Below are positions 1 to 8,499 of a stretch of 37,627 bases of DNA, piece by piece. A program made the position numbers and the translations under genes. The notes beneath the pieces are model-generated. The model was not told where the DNA came from. It worked only from the letters and a program-made list of their open reading frames with translations, and did not search any database. The first letter of the stretch is position 1. Each line of letters opens with the position of its first letter. The DNA comes from Faecimorpha stercoravium (GTDB taxonomy: Bacteria; Bacillota; Clostridia; Lachnospirales; Bianqueaceae). The stretch covers positions 1 through 37,627 of the forward strand of contig DVGT01000022.1 of NCBI GenBank assembly GCA_018712555.1, written 5' to 3'.

Positions 1-134
1 CGGACGCTCAGGGTCCTAGGAGTGATCGTCAGACCGATGCCTAATCATTATACAGCTTAAACAATGAGAGGATTAAGTTCCCAACTGGCTGTTGGGTACT
101 GAAACCCTACACTTATATATTAGGAGGAGAACTC
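1..134. other. Left-edge non-coding stretch
   Basis: No gene can be supported here. One short frame is open from the window edge to a TAA at 58-60 and could be the last codons of a gene outside, but there is nothing to compare it with. A perfect 6-bp hairpin (CCCAAC/GTTGGG, about 80-96) has no T-run, so it is not a convincing terminator. A strong ribosome binding site, AGGAGG, precedes the next gene. Confidence 0.4.
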
Positions 135-530
135 ATGAAAACAAGGAAACGAAGAAAAATGAGAACGATGCTGATGCTGACTCTGGTCAGTATCATGCTG
201 ATCGGAAGCAGTATCCAGGTACAGGCGGCCCAAAGAAATTTCGATGGGTATGACGCGTACATATATTACATAGGATATCTGAGAGCATCCTATGAAGATG
301 TTACAAGTTCCTTTTCAGCATATACGGGAGATGCGAATGACGACGTATATACGAAAATGCAGGGGACTGGTGTATATACGGATACGAAGCGGAATTTCAC
401 AATTTCCATCATAGGGGAGGGCTGGAACTCATGTTATTACAGTAACTCCGTGGATGGGGCGATGGTAAGTGCAGAATGCAGTTATTACCTCAGCAATGTA
501 GAGATCAAAGAGGTCACGATATACGTGTAA
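135..530 (+). CDS. Small secreted protein of unknown function
   Basis: This 131-residue protein has a classical Sec signal peptide: a basic start (Lys/Arg-rich residues 2-9), a hydrophobic core at about 11-26 and a likely AxA-type cleavage site near residues 30-32. The mature part of about 100 residues is rich in Tyr, Ser and Asp, has two Cys in its C-terminal half (a possible disulfide) and looks beta-rich. I do not recognise a family. The AGGAGG site 6-7 bases before the ATG supports the start. It lies 21 bp before the first of two lipoprotein genes on the same strand, so the three may be co-transcribed. The genes here use many ATA, AGA and AGG codons compared with the housekeeping genes further right, which could mean low expression or acquisition from elsewhere. 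Confidence 0.7.
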   Translation: MKTRKRRKMRTMLMLTLVSIMLIGSSIQVQAAQRNFDGYDAYIYYIGYLRASYEDVTSSFSAYTGDANDDVYTKMQGTGVYTDTKRNFTISIIGEGWNSCYYSNSVDGAMVSAECSYYLSNVEIKEVTIYV

Positions 531-551
531 AACAAGAAGGAGGGAAGAAGC

Positions 552-1727
552 GTGAGAAGGAAGTGGAGATATGTTCTGCCGCTTCTTCTGGTGATGACGG
601 GCTGCGTATCCGGAGCGGATACGCAGCCGGAAACCATAGATATAGGGCAGATACAGTTCGATACGAGTGAGAAAGACGCGGGGCTTGAAACAATGCTGTC
701 AAACATCAGTTATGATGAAAAGGATGGCGTGGTATATCTCATACCGGCCAGTACATCGTGGATCTATTACTGGGACAAGGAAAGTGGAGTATCGGGAAAG
801 CTGTGCGGACGTCCGGAGTGCGAACATGAGGGAGTAGGGTGCAATGCGCATACGAACGGGATGAACGCGGGGCTGCAGGTGTATGGAGAGCAAGTGTATT
901 TCATGATCGATAACGGTGTACTCATGCGGATGAAGCTGGACGGAACGGAGCGAGAGATTGTACGGCCGGTTAAGAAGCTGATAGGAACCAGTGGATACTG
1001 GATCATTCACCGGGATAAGGTCTATACGACAGTGGTGGAACAGCAGGTAGAAGAGGGGGAGAGATATGACGAACTGTATATCTATCAATATGACCTGGAA
1101 GGGAACGAGGAGGGGAAGCTTCTGCTGCAGGAGAGATATGAGAAGTTGCCTACACTGAGATGGAGATATAAGGGAGATTACGCGTATTTTGTAATAGAAG
1201 AAGGCAGTATAGAAATAACAAATCGCGAGATTTATATGTATGATATACAGAGGGATATCATGGAGAAGATAGCGAATATAAAGTTAGAAGAGTGGGTTAC
1301 GGTAGACTATCATGTACATGAAAACAAGCTGCTATTTCTAGAAAAAAGCGTAGAGAATCTTCGGTTGATGTACTGGGATTTACAGGAGAAGAAAGAGACG
1401 GTGGAGTTTGTGTATCCATATGCACAGGGATATAGTGCATATTTGTCAGAGGATGAGGAAAAAATAATCCTCTATGGTTTTCTGTGAGATCCAGAGGCAC
1501 GATGGGTATACCTGCTGAATAGAGAAGGAGAAGTAGAAGGGGAGTGGACGCTGCCGCCGGGAGATTCCATGTGGCCTTATGACAGCACGGAGGAAGGATT
1601 CATCCTGTATGACAGTGATCGATGGGAGGACGACTCGGATACAATAGGATACAGGCTCTGGCAGTTTCCGTATGATGGAGGGGAGGCAGAGATCGTGCTG
1701 TCGCTGGAGGTAAACTTCCGGTCGTAA
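552..1727 (+). pseudogene. Lipoprotein gene interrupted by an in-frame TGA
   Basis: Translation from the GTG at 552, behind AAGGAGGG, gives a lipoprotein signal peptide with lipobox V-M-T-G-Cys18. A Cys cluster follows: C85, C90, H92 and C97, in a K-L-C-G-R-P-E-C context. The frame stops at a TGA (1485-1487) after 311 residues. The same frame then stays open for 79 more codons to a TAA at 1725-1727. Read through, it would be about 391 codons, close to the 409 residues of the related lipoprotein that follows. The post-stop part reads like normal protein (D-P-E-A-R-W-V-Y-L-L). The simplest explanation is a TGG-to-TGA or similar nonsense change, or a sequencing error; a functional 311-residue short form is also possible. 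The fold is probably a repeat-rich, propeller-like extracellular domain; function is unknown. Confidence 0.75.
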
Positions 1728-1754
1728 AATATATGTAGAAAGAGAGGAATCAAC

Positions 1755-2984
1755 ATGAAGAAAATAGCGGTTCTGTTAGTTCTGCTTCTCACTATCTGCG
1801 GGTGTGGAAGCGGTGGCGAGGATTACGTTCTGGACGAGGCGTTCTATACAGAGGACTATCTGCCAGAGTACGATATGCAGATGGAATACGATCATAACGC
1901 CAGAGACCATACTAAAGGGATTTGCAAAATCAGCGAGTCCGTGTATTTGTTTGCGACGAATCAATTTATCTATTATTATGATGAGGCAGCAGGACAATCG
2001 GGAAAACTATGCGGCAAGCCGGAATGCACGCATGCCAGCGTGAGCTGTAATGCGTATGTGGGGACTGGAGAAGAGACTATCCAGATGTATGATGGAAAAC
2101 TGTACTTTAGCGAAGACTGTAACGTGTTGTATCGAATGAATCCAGATGGGACAGATCGAGAGCAGGTCATGCGATTAAATGTGGGAGACGGCGATGCAGA
2201 TCTTAGAATCCATCGCGGTTATGTCTATACGGATCGGATGAGTACGAGAGCCGAAGGTGGCACCATGGTATATGAAAATTCCATTCATCAGTATGTACTG
2301 GGAGATGAGGAAAGCGAAAAGGTGCTGTTCACCTGGGAGTCGAATTATGATCTGGTGTCTCCATTGTGGGTCTTGCGGGCCAATGAGATGTATGTGATCA
2401 CCGCGTTCCAACCGAGTCAGGAAGAGCCATATCGATGCAGCTTCATCCGATATGATCTGGCGCACGGGACGCAGGAGGTCTTGCGAGAGGAAGAAGGGGG
2501 AGAATGGAGGCCCATACATATTGCCTTCTCTGAAGAAGCCCTGCAAGTCTCGATATTGAACGCAGAAGATAATTCGCAGCGCATCGTATCCTTTGATTTT
2601 GAGAGTCAGGAATGGACGGATGTATTTCAGTGTCCGGGAGCAACCCCGCGAAAACTGTTGGTACTGGGACAGAATGGATACATCAACTATGTAGATTACA
2701 CACAGTATATGACAGGGGATCTCCCCATTTATCAGTATCTTGACAAGGATGGAAATATTCTGGTAGAGGAGGTGTTTCCAACGGATGGTGTGGATCCCAG
2801 TGCGTATAGAGCGTGGGTAGCGTCAATGGGAAGAGACGATAGGGGCAATATTTTCTTCATGGATCTTATGCGAAGTACCGATGATGGATATGATGAACGC
2901 CAGTATTGGATTCGCGTCACACCGGACGGAGAGGCCGAGATATTGTTTGAAGTGCCGGTAGAAGACCTGAAGAATCGAATATAG
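1755..2984 (+). CDS. Lipoprotein with conserved C-x4-C-x-H-x4-C motif, propeller-like
   Basis: This 409-residue protein has a lipoprotein signal (hydrophobic residues 4-14, lipobox I-C-G-Cys17), so it should be anchored outside the membrane. It is a clear paralogue of the interrupted gene just upstream. Both share the block S-G-K-L-C-G-[RK]-P-E-C-x-H-x4-C-N-A (here C86, C91, H93, C98) followed by a Y-x-x-x-[VL]-Y-F strand and a R-M-x-x-D-G-T-x-R-E segment. The repeated strand pattern with D-G turns suggests a beta-propeller. The Cys/His cluster could bind a metal or form disulfides. I have no function to offer. RBS AGAGAGGA lies 6-7 bases before the ATG. A strong bidirectional terminator follows. 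Confidence 0.75.
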   Translation: MKKIAVLLVLLLTICGCGSGGEDYVLDEAFYTEDYLPEYDMQMEYDHNARDHTKGICKISESVYLFATNQFIYYYDEAAGQSGKLCGKPECTHASVSCNAYVGTGEETIQMYDGKLYFSEDCNVLYRMNPDGTDREQVMRLNVGDGDADLRIHRGYVYTDRMSTRAEGGTMVYENSIHQYVLGDEESEKVLFTWESNYDLVSPLWVLRANEMYVITAFQPSQEEPYRCSFIRYDLAHGTQEVLREEEGGEWRPIHIAFSEEALQVSILNAEDNSQRIVSFDFESQEWTDVFQCPGATPRKLLVLGQNGYINYVDYTQYMTGDLPIYQYLDKDGNILVEEVFPTDGVDPSAYRAWVASMGRDDRGNIFFMDLMRSTDDGYDERQYWIRVTPDGEAEILFEVPVEDLKNRI

Positions 2985-2991
2985 AGATCAT

Positions 2992-3040
2992 AAAAGATGC
3001 CTTCCAGCAGAAGACTTGCATACTGGAAAGCATCTTTTTG
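2992..3040. terminator. Bidirectional terminator between convergent genes
   Basis: The inverted repeat AAAGATGC-C-TTCCAG / CTGGAA-A-GCATCTTT carries A-runs on the left and T-runs on the right. It can therefore stop transcription of the lipoprotein gene (+) and of the ABC permease (-), whose 3' ends face each other here. Confidence 0.85.
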
Positions 3041-3042
3041 TA

Positions 3043-3840
3043 TCACTGTCGATGTTTTTCATATTGTTTGCCGATCCACTGGATCAGGAGATACAGAAGC
3101 ACAGCCATGACACAGAGGATGACGATACTGAGAATCACCCAGTTCATGCGGAAGATCTGGCTTCCATAGATGATGAGATAGCCCAGACCGGCCTTAGCAG
3201 CCAGAAATTCTCCGATGATCACACCGATCAGACAAAGGCCGATATTCACCTTGAGGACATTCATCAGAACGGGGATGTTGGCCGGAAGCAGGACCTTCGT
3301 CAGGATATGCCTCTTTTTACCGCCAAAGGAACGAATCAGTGCCAGTTTATCCGGATCCACACATAGGAAACCGTTCAGCATGGTTAGAATGGTGGTGACT
3401 ATCGTGAGGGAAATCGAAGTGATCAGAATGGACTTGGTCGTATTGCCAAACCAGACGATGAGAATGGGAGCCAGCGCGGATTTAGGCAGACTGTTGAGCG
3501 CGATCCAGTAGGGTTCGCTGATTTCACGGCTCAGCGGACACCACCATAGGAGCACGGCAATGGCAAGACCCAGCAGCGTGCTGATCAGGAAACTGACCAG
3601 GGTCTCATAGAGGGTAATGCCCGTATGCAGGAAGATGGAACCGTCCCCGATCATGTCCAGTAAGGTCGTCCATAATGCGGAAGGGGAGGAGAAAATAAAG
3701 GTATCTAATAGACCGATACGAGCCGAGATTTCCCATGCCAGCAGAAAGAGGATCAGAACAGCCACGCGGCCGAAAGTGACCAGGCGCATGCGGCGGCGGA
3801 CGGTACGCAAGTACCGGGCACGGGGCGTGAGATCATGCAT
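3043..3840 (-). CDS. NitT/TauT-type ABC transporter permease
   Basis: This 265-residue inner-membrane permease belongs to the SsuC/TauC/ThiX-like group (BPD_transp_1 fold). It has about six hydrophobic segments and the cytoplasmic EAA-type loop around E-F-L-A-A-K-A-G-L-G-Y-L-I in the C-terminal third, the surface that contacts the ATPase. A hydrophobic stretch at about 25-40 is the first membrane span. The start at 3840 has AAGGAGG 8 bases upstream, inside the 3' end of the ATPase gene; the two genes overlap by 8 bp, so translation is probably coupled. Substrates in this family include sulfonates, nitrate, taurine and thiamine precursors, and none can be chosen from sequence alone. No binding-protein gene is adjacent; the only candidate in the window is the lipoprotein at 12208-13209. 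Confidence 0.88.
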   Translation of the reverse strand: MHDLTPRARYLRTVRRRMRLVTFGRVAVLILFLLAWEISARIGLLDTFIFSSPSALWTTLLDMIGDGSIFLHTGITLYETLVSFLISTLLGLAIAVLLWWCPLSREISEPYWIALNSLPKSALAPILIVWFGNTTKSILITSISLTIVTTILTMLNGFLCVDPDKLALIRSFGGKKRHILTKVLLPANIPVLMNVLKVNIGLCLIGVIIGEFLAAKAGLGYLIIYGSQIFRMNWVILSIVILCVMAVLLYLLIQWIGKQYEKHRQ

Positions 3841-4600
3841 GATTTTCGCCTCCTTCCTGTGTCATCGCCTGCCAAATCTCCTGGAAATAAGTCTGAAAGG
3901 CAGGCAGACTTCGCACGGACAGCGGGGTGCGGTCAGCACCAAAGTACATCGGCAGATCCTGCAGGATTCGGCCAGGCCGGGCTGACAGTACGAGGACGCG
4001 ATCCCCCAGGCTGATGGCTTCGGAAATATCGTGAGTGACCAGAACAGCCGTCTTGCCGGTCTGACGGAGGATTCGCCAGATCTCGTCGGAAACAGATAAA
4101 CGCGTCTGATAATCTAAGGCGGAGAAGGGTTCATCCAGAAGCAGGAGTTCTGGTTTGAGCGCCAGTGTTCTCACCAGCGCTGCCCGTTGCCGCATACCGC
4201 CGGAAAGCTGAGAGGGCCGGTGGGAAAGAAAGTCTCCCAGACCATACTGCTTCAGGAGTTGTTTCACATAGCCCTTCGTTTGTGCAGTCAGTTCTTTTCG
4301 GATTTCCAGTCCGAGACAGGCATTTGCCAGGATCGTGCGCCATTCCAGAAGCTGATCTCGCTGGAACATATACCCGATGGGATGCGGCGAATCCGTACCC
4401 AGCGAGATGGTTCCGGATTCGGGGGGGATCAATCCGGCGATGATGGATAGAAGCGTGGACTTGCCGCAGCCGGAGGGTCCTACAATACTGACAAATTCCC
4501 CCGGCTCTACGCGGAAGCTGACCCGCGTGAGGGCCGGAGTATCCGCCTCCCGCGTATGATAGGTGTAACACAAATCGTGAACAGAAAGTAAGCTAGCCAC
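3833..4600 (-). CDS. NitT/TauT-type ABC transporter ATP-binding protein
   Basis: This 255-residue ATPase carries Walker A G-P-S-G-C-G-K-S-T, a Q-loop (Y-M-F-Q-R-D-Q-L-L-E-W, typical of the SsuB/TauB group), signature L-S-G-G-M-R-Q-R, Walker B L-L-L-L-D-E-P-F-S-A-L-D and an H-loop (V-T-H-D-I-S-E-A). It energises the permease encoded immediately downstream. I start it at the GTG at 4600 because AAGGAGG lies 7 bases upstream; the longer reading frame from 4654 has no such site and adds 18 residues unlike the family. It lies 64 bp after the Bce-type permease gene on the same strand, so it may be the fifth gene of that transcript, although a weak TATAGT box in the gap leaves an internal promoter possible. 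Confidence 0.88.
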   Translation of the reverse strand: MASLLSVHDLCYTYHTREADTPALTRVSFRVEPGEFVSIVGPSGCGKSTLLSIIAGLIPPESGTISLGTDSPHPIGYMFQRDQLLEWRTILANACLGLEIRKELTAQTKGYVKQLLKQYGLGDFLSHRPSQLSGGMRQRAALVRTLALKPELLLLDEPFSALDYQTRLSVSDEIWRILRQTGKTAVLVTHDISEAISLGDRVLVLSARPGRILQDLPMYFGADRTPLSVRSLPAFQTYFQEIWQAMTQEGGENHA

Positions 4601-4664
4601 GGCAGTGCCTCCTTGTACGAATGGAATACTATAGGATATTACAAAGAGGCACAAAGTGTGCAGG

Positions 4665-6602
4665 TCAGTCCAAAGGATGCCAGCCTTCCTGTATTTTTTT
4701 TCGGCAGCCGATATAAGTCGCTGCCAGGTAGATGCTATAAATCAAAAGAAAAATACCGATAGAGAGGCAGGCGTATAGAAATACCTGGGTATCAGCCACA
4801 TAAGGACGCATAAGATCGTGCAGACACAGCGATGTAAAGACGCTCAAAGGCAGTGGAAGCAGCAGTGGCACACCAAAATAGACGAACAACTGATGCCGCA
4901 GATAGCGATCGGTGCGTTTCTCAGAGAATCCTAAGTGAGAGAGGATCTGATACCGATACCGATGCTGCAGCGTATCGCTGATTTGACGAACGGCCAGAAT
5001 GGCGACGCAGGCACAGATCAGGATCATGCCCACATAGAAAAGAGCAAAGATAATCATGAGGAGGTAGGACTGTCCTTCAGCCTGCACGGCGCCCTGCATC
5101 CGGACGTTGCCATAGTATAAATAAGAGGGGGCGCCGATGGACTGATGAATGGCCAGGAAATCCGCCTCCGTGGTAGGCCGCAGGGTGCGGACCGCCAGCG
5201 TGTAGTAGTCTACGGGATAGTCCGTCACATAGGCATCTGGAACGATGCAGACATGTTGCGTACCCGATAGTACAGCGTCCGTGTAGACAGCCTGACAGGA
5301 GAGAGTGCCTTTTTTCAGCGAGAGATTGGGCAGAGGCTCCTTCAGGTATGCCGGCACATTTTCCAGTGTAGCCAGTGCATACTGATCAGTTTCCAAAACG
5401 ATAGGATCCAGCCCCCTGATTCTGCGCAGCGCATTGTAGTCTGAGAGCGCGACCAGGATATCATTCGTGTCATAATTAAAGCGAATCAGCGGCAGGGACA
5501 TGAAATAGTCGTGCAGTGCATGGGAATCGCTGATATATGTGGGGTATACATGCTCGTCCGCGATCCCCAGCTCCTCCTCCAGATAGGGCCGATAGGAGGA
5601 GAAATCACGATCCGGGGAATAGATGACCACATCATAGGGAACAATATAGGTCTTTTGAATGTCAAATACGGCCTTAAGCTCCCATCCTGCCTGCAGTGAA
5701 GTGAGAATGAGCATAAATAGCATAGCCAGTGTGCCCAGCGTGGTTCCCATAGCGCCAAGACGAGCCGAAAGGCCTCGTAATAGAATCAGACGATCCTTTC
5801 GATACGCAAAGGAGGTTCGGCGCAGCAGCCATTGTACAATCAAAGCCGAAAGGTTGGCGTAGAAAAGATAGAGCCCCAAAACCAGGCAGACTAAGGATAT
5901 GATCAGATCCCGGCCCATATATGTGTTGGTCAGTGTACAGGTATCCTGTACTTTCATACAGCCAAAAAAGAGCAGGATCAGAGAGAGCAGAAACAGGAGC
6001 AGATTGCGCAGACGGGAGCGCCGATTGGGCGCACTGTCATGAATGCCTTGTAAGAGCTCCCGTATGTTTGTCTTGCGCAGCTGCAGACTCCTGCGTACCG
6101 TAGAGAAAAAGTAGATCAGCAGGATATACAGAAAAGTAACGGCCAGAGCCCAGGGAGAAAAAGTCAGGACGATCTCATAGGGCATGGCGAAGACATAGGT
6201 GACGAGACTGATTAAGAGTTGATAGATGCCCGTACCGATGAAGATGCTTAAAAGAAGGGCCAGACAGCCCAGTATGACATTTTCTAGCAGAAACAGCAGT
6301 GCGATGGAAGAACGCTTGATGCCCATGAGCATATAGAGGCCCAGTTCTCGGCTGCGTTTGGAGAGGATAAAGCCCGTCATGTAAGATACCAGCCATCCCA
6401 GAATGAAGATCACCAAAATAGAAAGCAGGGTGATCATCAGAACGATATCGGCGCTTCGTGTATTGAGCGTACGAAACTCCTGAGAGAAGACGAGGGTATT
6501 AAAAGCGTATACCAGTGCGAAGGAAAAAGATACCGTCATCAGATAGACTAGATAATCCCGCGCGTTTCTGAGCGCACCGCGCCATGCCATTTTAAGGAGC
6601 AT
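4665..6602 (-). CDS. bceB: BceB-like antimicrobial-peptide ABC transporter permease
   Basis: A large FtsX-type permease of about 645 residues, the usual size for BceB/VraG proteins. It starts with one membrane span and an FtsX block of three more (residues about 20-250). A large extracellular domain of about 200 residues (roughly 300-510) is the region that in this family recognises peptide antibiotics or their lipid II-type targets. A final FtsX block lies at about 520-630. I choose the ATG at 6602, 11 bases after GGGAGG, because the GTG at 6614 sits directly on that site. It overlaps the ATPase gene by 11 bp. Together they form a BceAB-type detoxification transporter. In this family the transporter also acts as sensor for the paired kinase. 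The peptide recognised cannot be predicted. Confidence 0.88.
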   Translation of the reverse strand: MLLKMAWRGALRNARDYLVYLMTVSFSFALVYAFNTLVFSQEFRTLNTRSADIVLMITLLSILVIFILGWLVSYMTGFILSKRSRELGLYMLMGIKRSSIALLFLLENVILGCLALLLSIFIGTGIYQLLISLVTYVFAMPYEIVLTFSPWALAVTFLYILLIYFFSTVRRSLQLRKTNIRELLQGIHDSAPNRRSRLRNLLLFLLSLILLFFGCMKVQDTCTLTNTYMGRDLIISLVCLVLGLYLFYANLSALIVQWLLRRTSFAYRKDRLILLRGLSARLGAMGTTLGTLAMLFMLILTSLQAGWELKAVFDIQKTYIVPYDVVIYSPDRDFSSYRPYLEEELGIADEHVYPTYISDSHALHDYFMSLPLIRFNYDTNDILVALSDYNALRRIRGLDPIVLETDQYALATLENVPAYLKEPLPNLSLKKGTLSCQAVYTDAVLSGTQHVCIVPDAYVTDYPVDYYTLAVRTLRPTTEADFLAIHQSIGAPSYLYYGNVRMQGAVQAEGQSYLLMIIFALFYVGMILICACVAILAVRQISDTLQHRYRYQILSHLGFSEKRTDRYLRHQLFVYFGVPLLLPLPLSVFTSLCLHDLMRPYVADTQVFLYACLSIGIFLLIYSIYLAATYIGCRKKIQEGWHPLD

Positions 6603-7356
6603 CCGGCAAGTCACCTCCCAAGAGTGTCACGACATTCAAAATTTCATGAAAAAAAGCCAGGCGGTTTTTCTCACCTCTACGCAGTTCATTGAAAATCCGT
6701 CCATCTCGCAGAAAAAGAATTCTACGGCAGTAACTGGCGGAAAAAAGATCGTGTGTGACCATCAGGATGGTGGCGCCCATCTGCTCATTCATATCCAGAA
6801 AGTTTTCCAGAAGAAGCCGGGCAGAACGAGAGTCCAGCGCACCGGTAGGCTCATCGGCTAAGATCAGCCTGGGATGCTGAATCAATGCCCGAGCACAGGC
6901 GCACCGCTGGCGCTGACCACCAGAGACTTCATAGGGAAACTTGGATACAATATCTTCGATTCCCAGACGCAGCGCCATGCTGTGTACACGCCTTTGAACC
7001 TCACTGGGGGCTTCTCCCTGTACAAGAGGCGCCAGCGCGATATTCTCTCCGATGGTCAGGGTATCTAAAAGATTATAGTCCTGAAAGATAAATCCCAGGT
7101 TTTTCTGGCGAAAAGCGGCCAGACGAGATTCTGGAAGTGCTGTGATATCGACATCATCTAAATAGATATGTCCTGCAGTCACAGTATCAATCGTTGCGAT
7201 ACAATTGAGCAGTGTGGTTTTACCGCTGCCGGAAGCGCCCATGATTCCTACAAACTCGCCTTCTTCTACAGAAAAAGAAACCTGATCCAGCGCCTTGGTT
7301 AAAGCGGTTTTGGCGCCATAATATTTTTCGACTTGGTCGATGGTAAGCAGTGCCAT
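6592..7356 (-). CDS. bceA: BceA-like ABC transporter ATP-binding protein
   Basis: A 254-residue ATPase of the MacB/LolD/BceA group: Walker A G-A-S-G-S-G-K-T-T (residues 40-48), Q-loop in F-I-F-Q-D-Y-N-L-L-D-T-L-T, signature V-S-G-G-Q-R-Q-R, Walker B L-I-L-A-D-E-P-T-G-A-L-D, and an H-loop T-H-D. It partners the large permease that overlaps its 3' end. Its ribosome binding site (GAAGGAG, 8 bases before the ATG) forms the last bases of the conserved two-hairpin leader module at 7365-7454, which separates it from the histidine kinase gene. Transcription or translation of the transporter may therefore be controlled independently of the regulator genes. Confidence 0.92.
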   Translation of the reverse strand: MALLTIDQVEKYYGAKTALTKALDQVSFSVEEGEFVGIMGASGSGKTTLLNCIATIDTVTAGHIYLDDVDITALPESRLAAFRQKNLGFIFQDYNLLDTLTIGENIALAPLVQGEAPSEVQRRVHSMALRLGIEDIVSKFPYEVSGGQRQRCACARALIQHPRLILADEPTGALDSRSARLLLENFLDMNEQMGATILMVTHDLFSASYCRRILFLRDGRIFNELRRGEKNRLAFFHEILNVVTLLGGDLPDAP

Positions 7357-7364
7357 ATTCTCAT

Positions 7365-7454
7365 CTCCTTCGGAGTTTGACGCCCGATGGCGGCAAACTC
7401 AGGGCGTGGTTCAATCATTATGATATAGAAAGGTGTCAAACCACGCCTAGTATA
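7365..7454 (-). promoter_or_regulatory. Two-hairpin leader module, copy A (upstream of bceA)
   Basis: On the minus strand this reads: -10 box TATACT (7449-7454), arm GGCGTGGTT (7439-7447), 27 variable bases, matching arm AACCACGCC (7403-7411), then a second hairpin GAGTTTG-C-CGCC-ATCG-GGCG-T-CAAACTC, then CGAAGGAG, which is the bceA ribosome binding site. The same layout occurs at 31552, 31655 and 35636. Relative to those copies the first stem is extended by one pair (TT/AA in place of C/G), a compensated change that supports real pairing. The -35 region is weak (TTCCCA at 18 bp). CTCC at the end of hairpin 2 could alternatively pair with the GGAG of the binding site across a GAA loop. Confidence 0.7.
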
Positions 7455-7479
7455 CCACAACGCGCTGCCGCGTGGGAAG

Positions 7480-8499
7480 TTACAATTCTGTTAGGGGTGT
7501 TGTCATCGAATTTAAGGGAAAGTCCAGATATACCCGAGTACCCTTTCCCAGTACAGAATCTAGGTGGATGTCCAATCCCAGCCGCAGACAGAGCTTGCGG
7601 CACAGATAGAGGCCTAATCCGGTCGAAGCCTGATAGGAACGGTTGCGACCCGTAAACCCCTTGTCAAATACGCGGGGAAGATCCTCTTTGGCGATGCCGA
7701 TACCATTATCCTCGATCACCAGACGCACGTACTGAGGATAGGATTCGCTGTAGATTCGAATCCTCGGGTGATCCTGCGAACGGTATTGTACAGCATTCAC
7801 GAGGATCTGACGCAGGATAAAGACCATCCATTTCTCATCGCTGGGAACACGTTCGTCCAGCTTCGACACTTCGAGTGCCATATGCGTATCCAGCAGGAGA
7901 AAGCGACAGGAAAGAAGGGCCTCGGATACGGTATCGCTCAGCAGCATGGGTTTGATAAAATAGTCCTTTTCCACCTGTTCGCTGCGGGCGTAGTACAGAA
8001 CCTGTTCCACCAGATGGCGAATCTGAAATAGTTCCTGGGAAATTCGTTCGGTCTCTGGGGTAGCATGTCGGCGGCAGATCAGGTCGATGGCCGTGATGGG
8101 TGTTTTGATTTCATGAACCCATTCCTCCATGTATTCTTTGTAGGAACGGCTTATGGCTCGCTGCTTACCGACTTCTTCGGTCATAGACTTACAGCTTGTC
8201 CGCAGAAGATGAAAATAGGCTTCTTCTAATACAGATTCCGGTTTGGGGAGCAGCTCGGGAATCAGATATTTCTGATCCAGCCGAGTAAGAGATTGATACA
8301 TCGCATGGATTTTGCGGGATTCCCTGCGATATCCCACATAGAGAAGAATCCCGAAGAAGAGGATCCAGAGGAGAAATAGTGGCAGCACGATGCGTCCGGG
8401 GATACGATGTAAAACGAGATATACAAAAGAGACGAGCAGAAGGATAAAGAGCAGCAGGAGCAGAGGAACTCGGTCGAAGAGATAGCGGCGGAAAATCAT
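7480..8499 (-). CDS. bceS: BceS-like intramembrane-sensing histidine kinase
   Basis: A 339-residue sensor kinase. Two membrane helices (about 11-31 and 37-56) are joined by only a few residues, so there is no extracellular sensor domain; this is the hallmark of BceS-type kinases that take their signal from the BceAB transporter. The dimerisation/phosphoacceptor helix contains H129 in W-V-H-E-I-K-T-P, and the catalytic domain shows N (Q-I-L-V-N-A-V-Q-Y), G1 (E-D-N-G-I-G-I) and G2 (G-L-G-L-Y-L) boxes. I start it at the ATG at 8499, which overlaps the response regulator stop as ATGA; longer versions only add residues encoded inside the regulator gene. Its partner is the regulator immediately upstream. 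Confidence 0.92.
   Translation of the reverse strand: MIFRRYLFDRVPLLLLLFILLLVSFVYLVLHRIPGRIVLPLFLLWILFFGILLYVGYRRESRKIHAMYQSLTRLDQKYLIPELLPKPESVLEEAYFHLLRTSCKSMTEEVGKQRAISRSYKEYMEEWVHEIKTPITAIDLICRRHATPETERISQELFQIRHLVEQVLYYARSEQVEKDYFIKPMLLSDTVSEALLSCRFLLLDTHMALEVSKLDERVPSDEKWMVFILRQILVNAVQYRSQDHPRIRIYSESYPQYVRLVIEDNGIGIAKEDLPRVFDKGFTGRNRSYQASTGLGLYLCRKLCLRLGLDIHLDSVLGKGTRVYLDFPLNSMTTPLTEL

Noticed and set aside
1485..1487. TGA read as selenocysteine
   Set aside because: No convincing SECIS-like hairpin directly follows, the paralogue shows no sign of a redox Cys/Sec position there, and a nonsense change is simpler.
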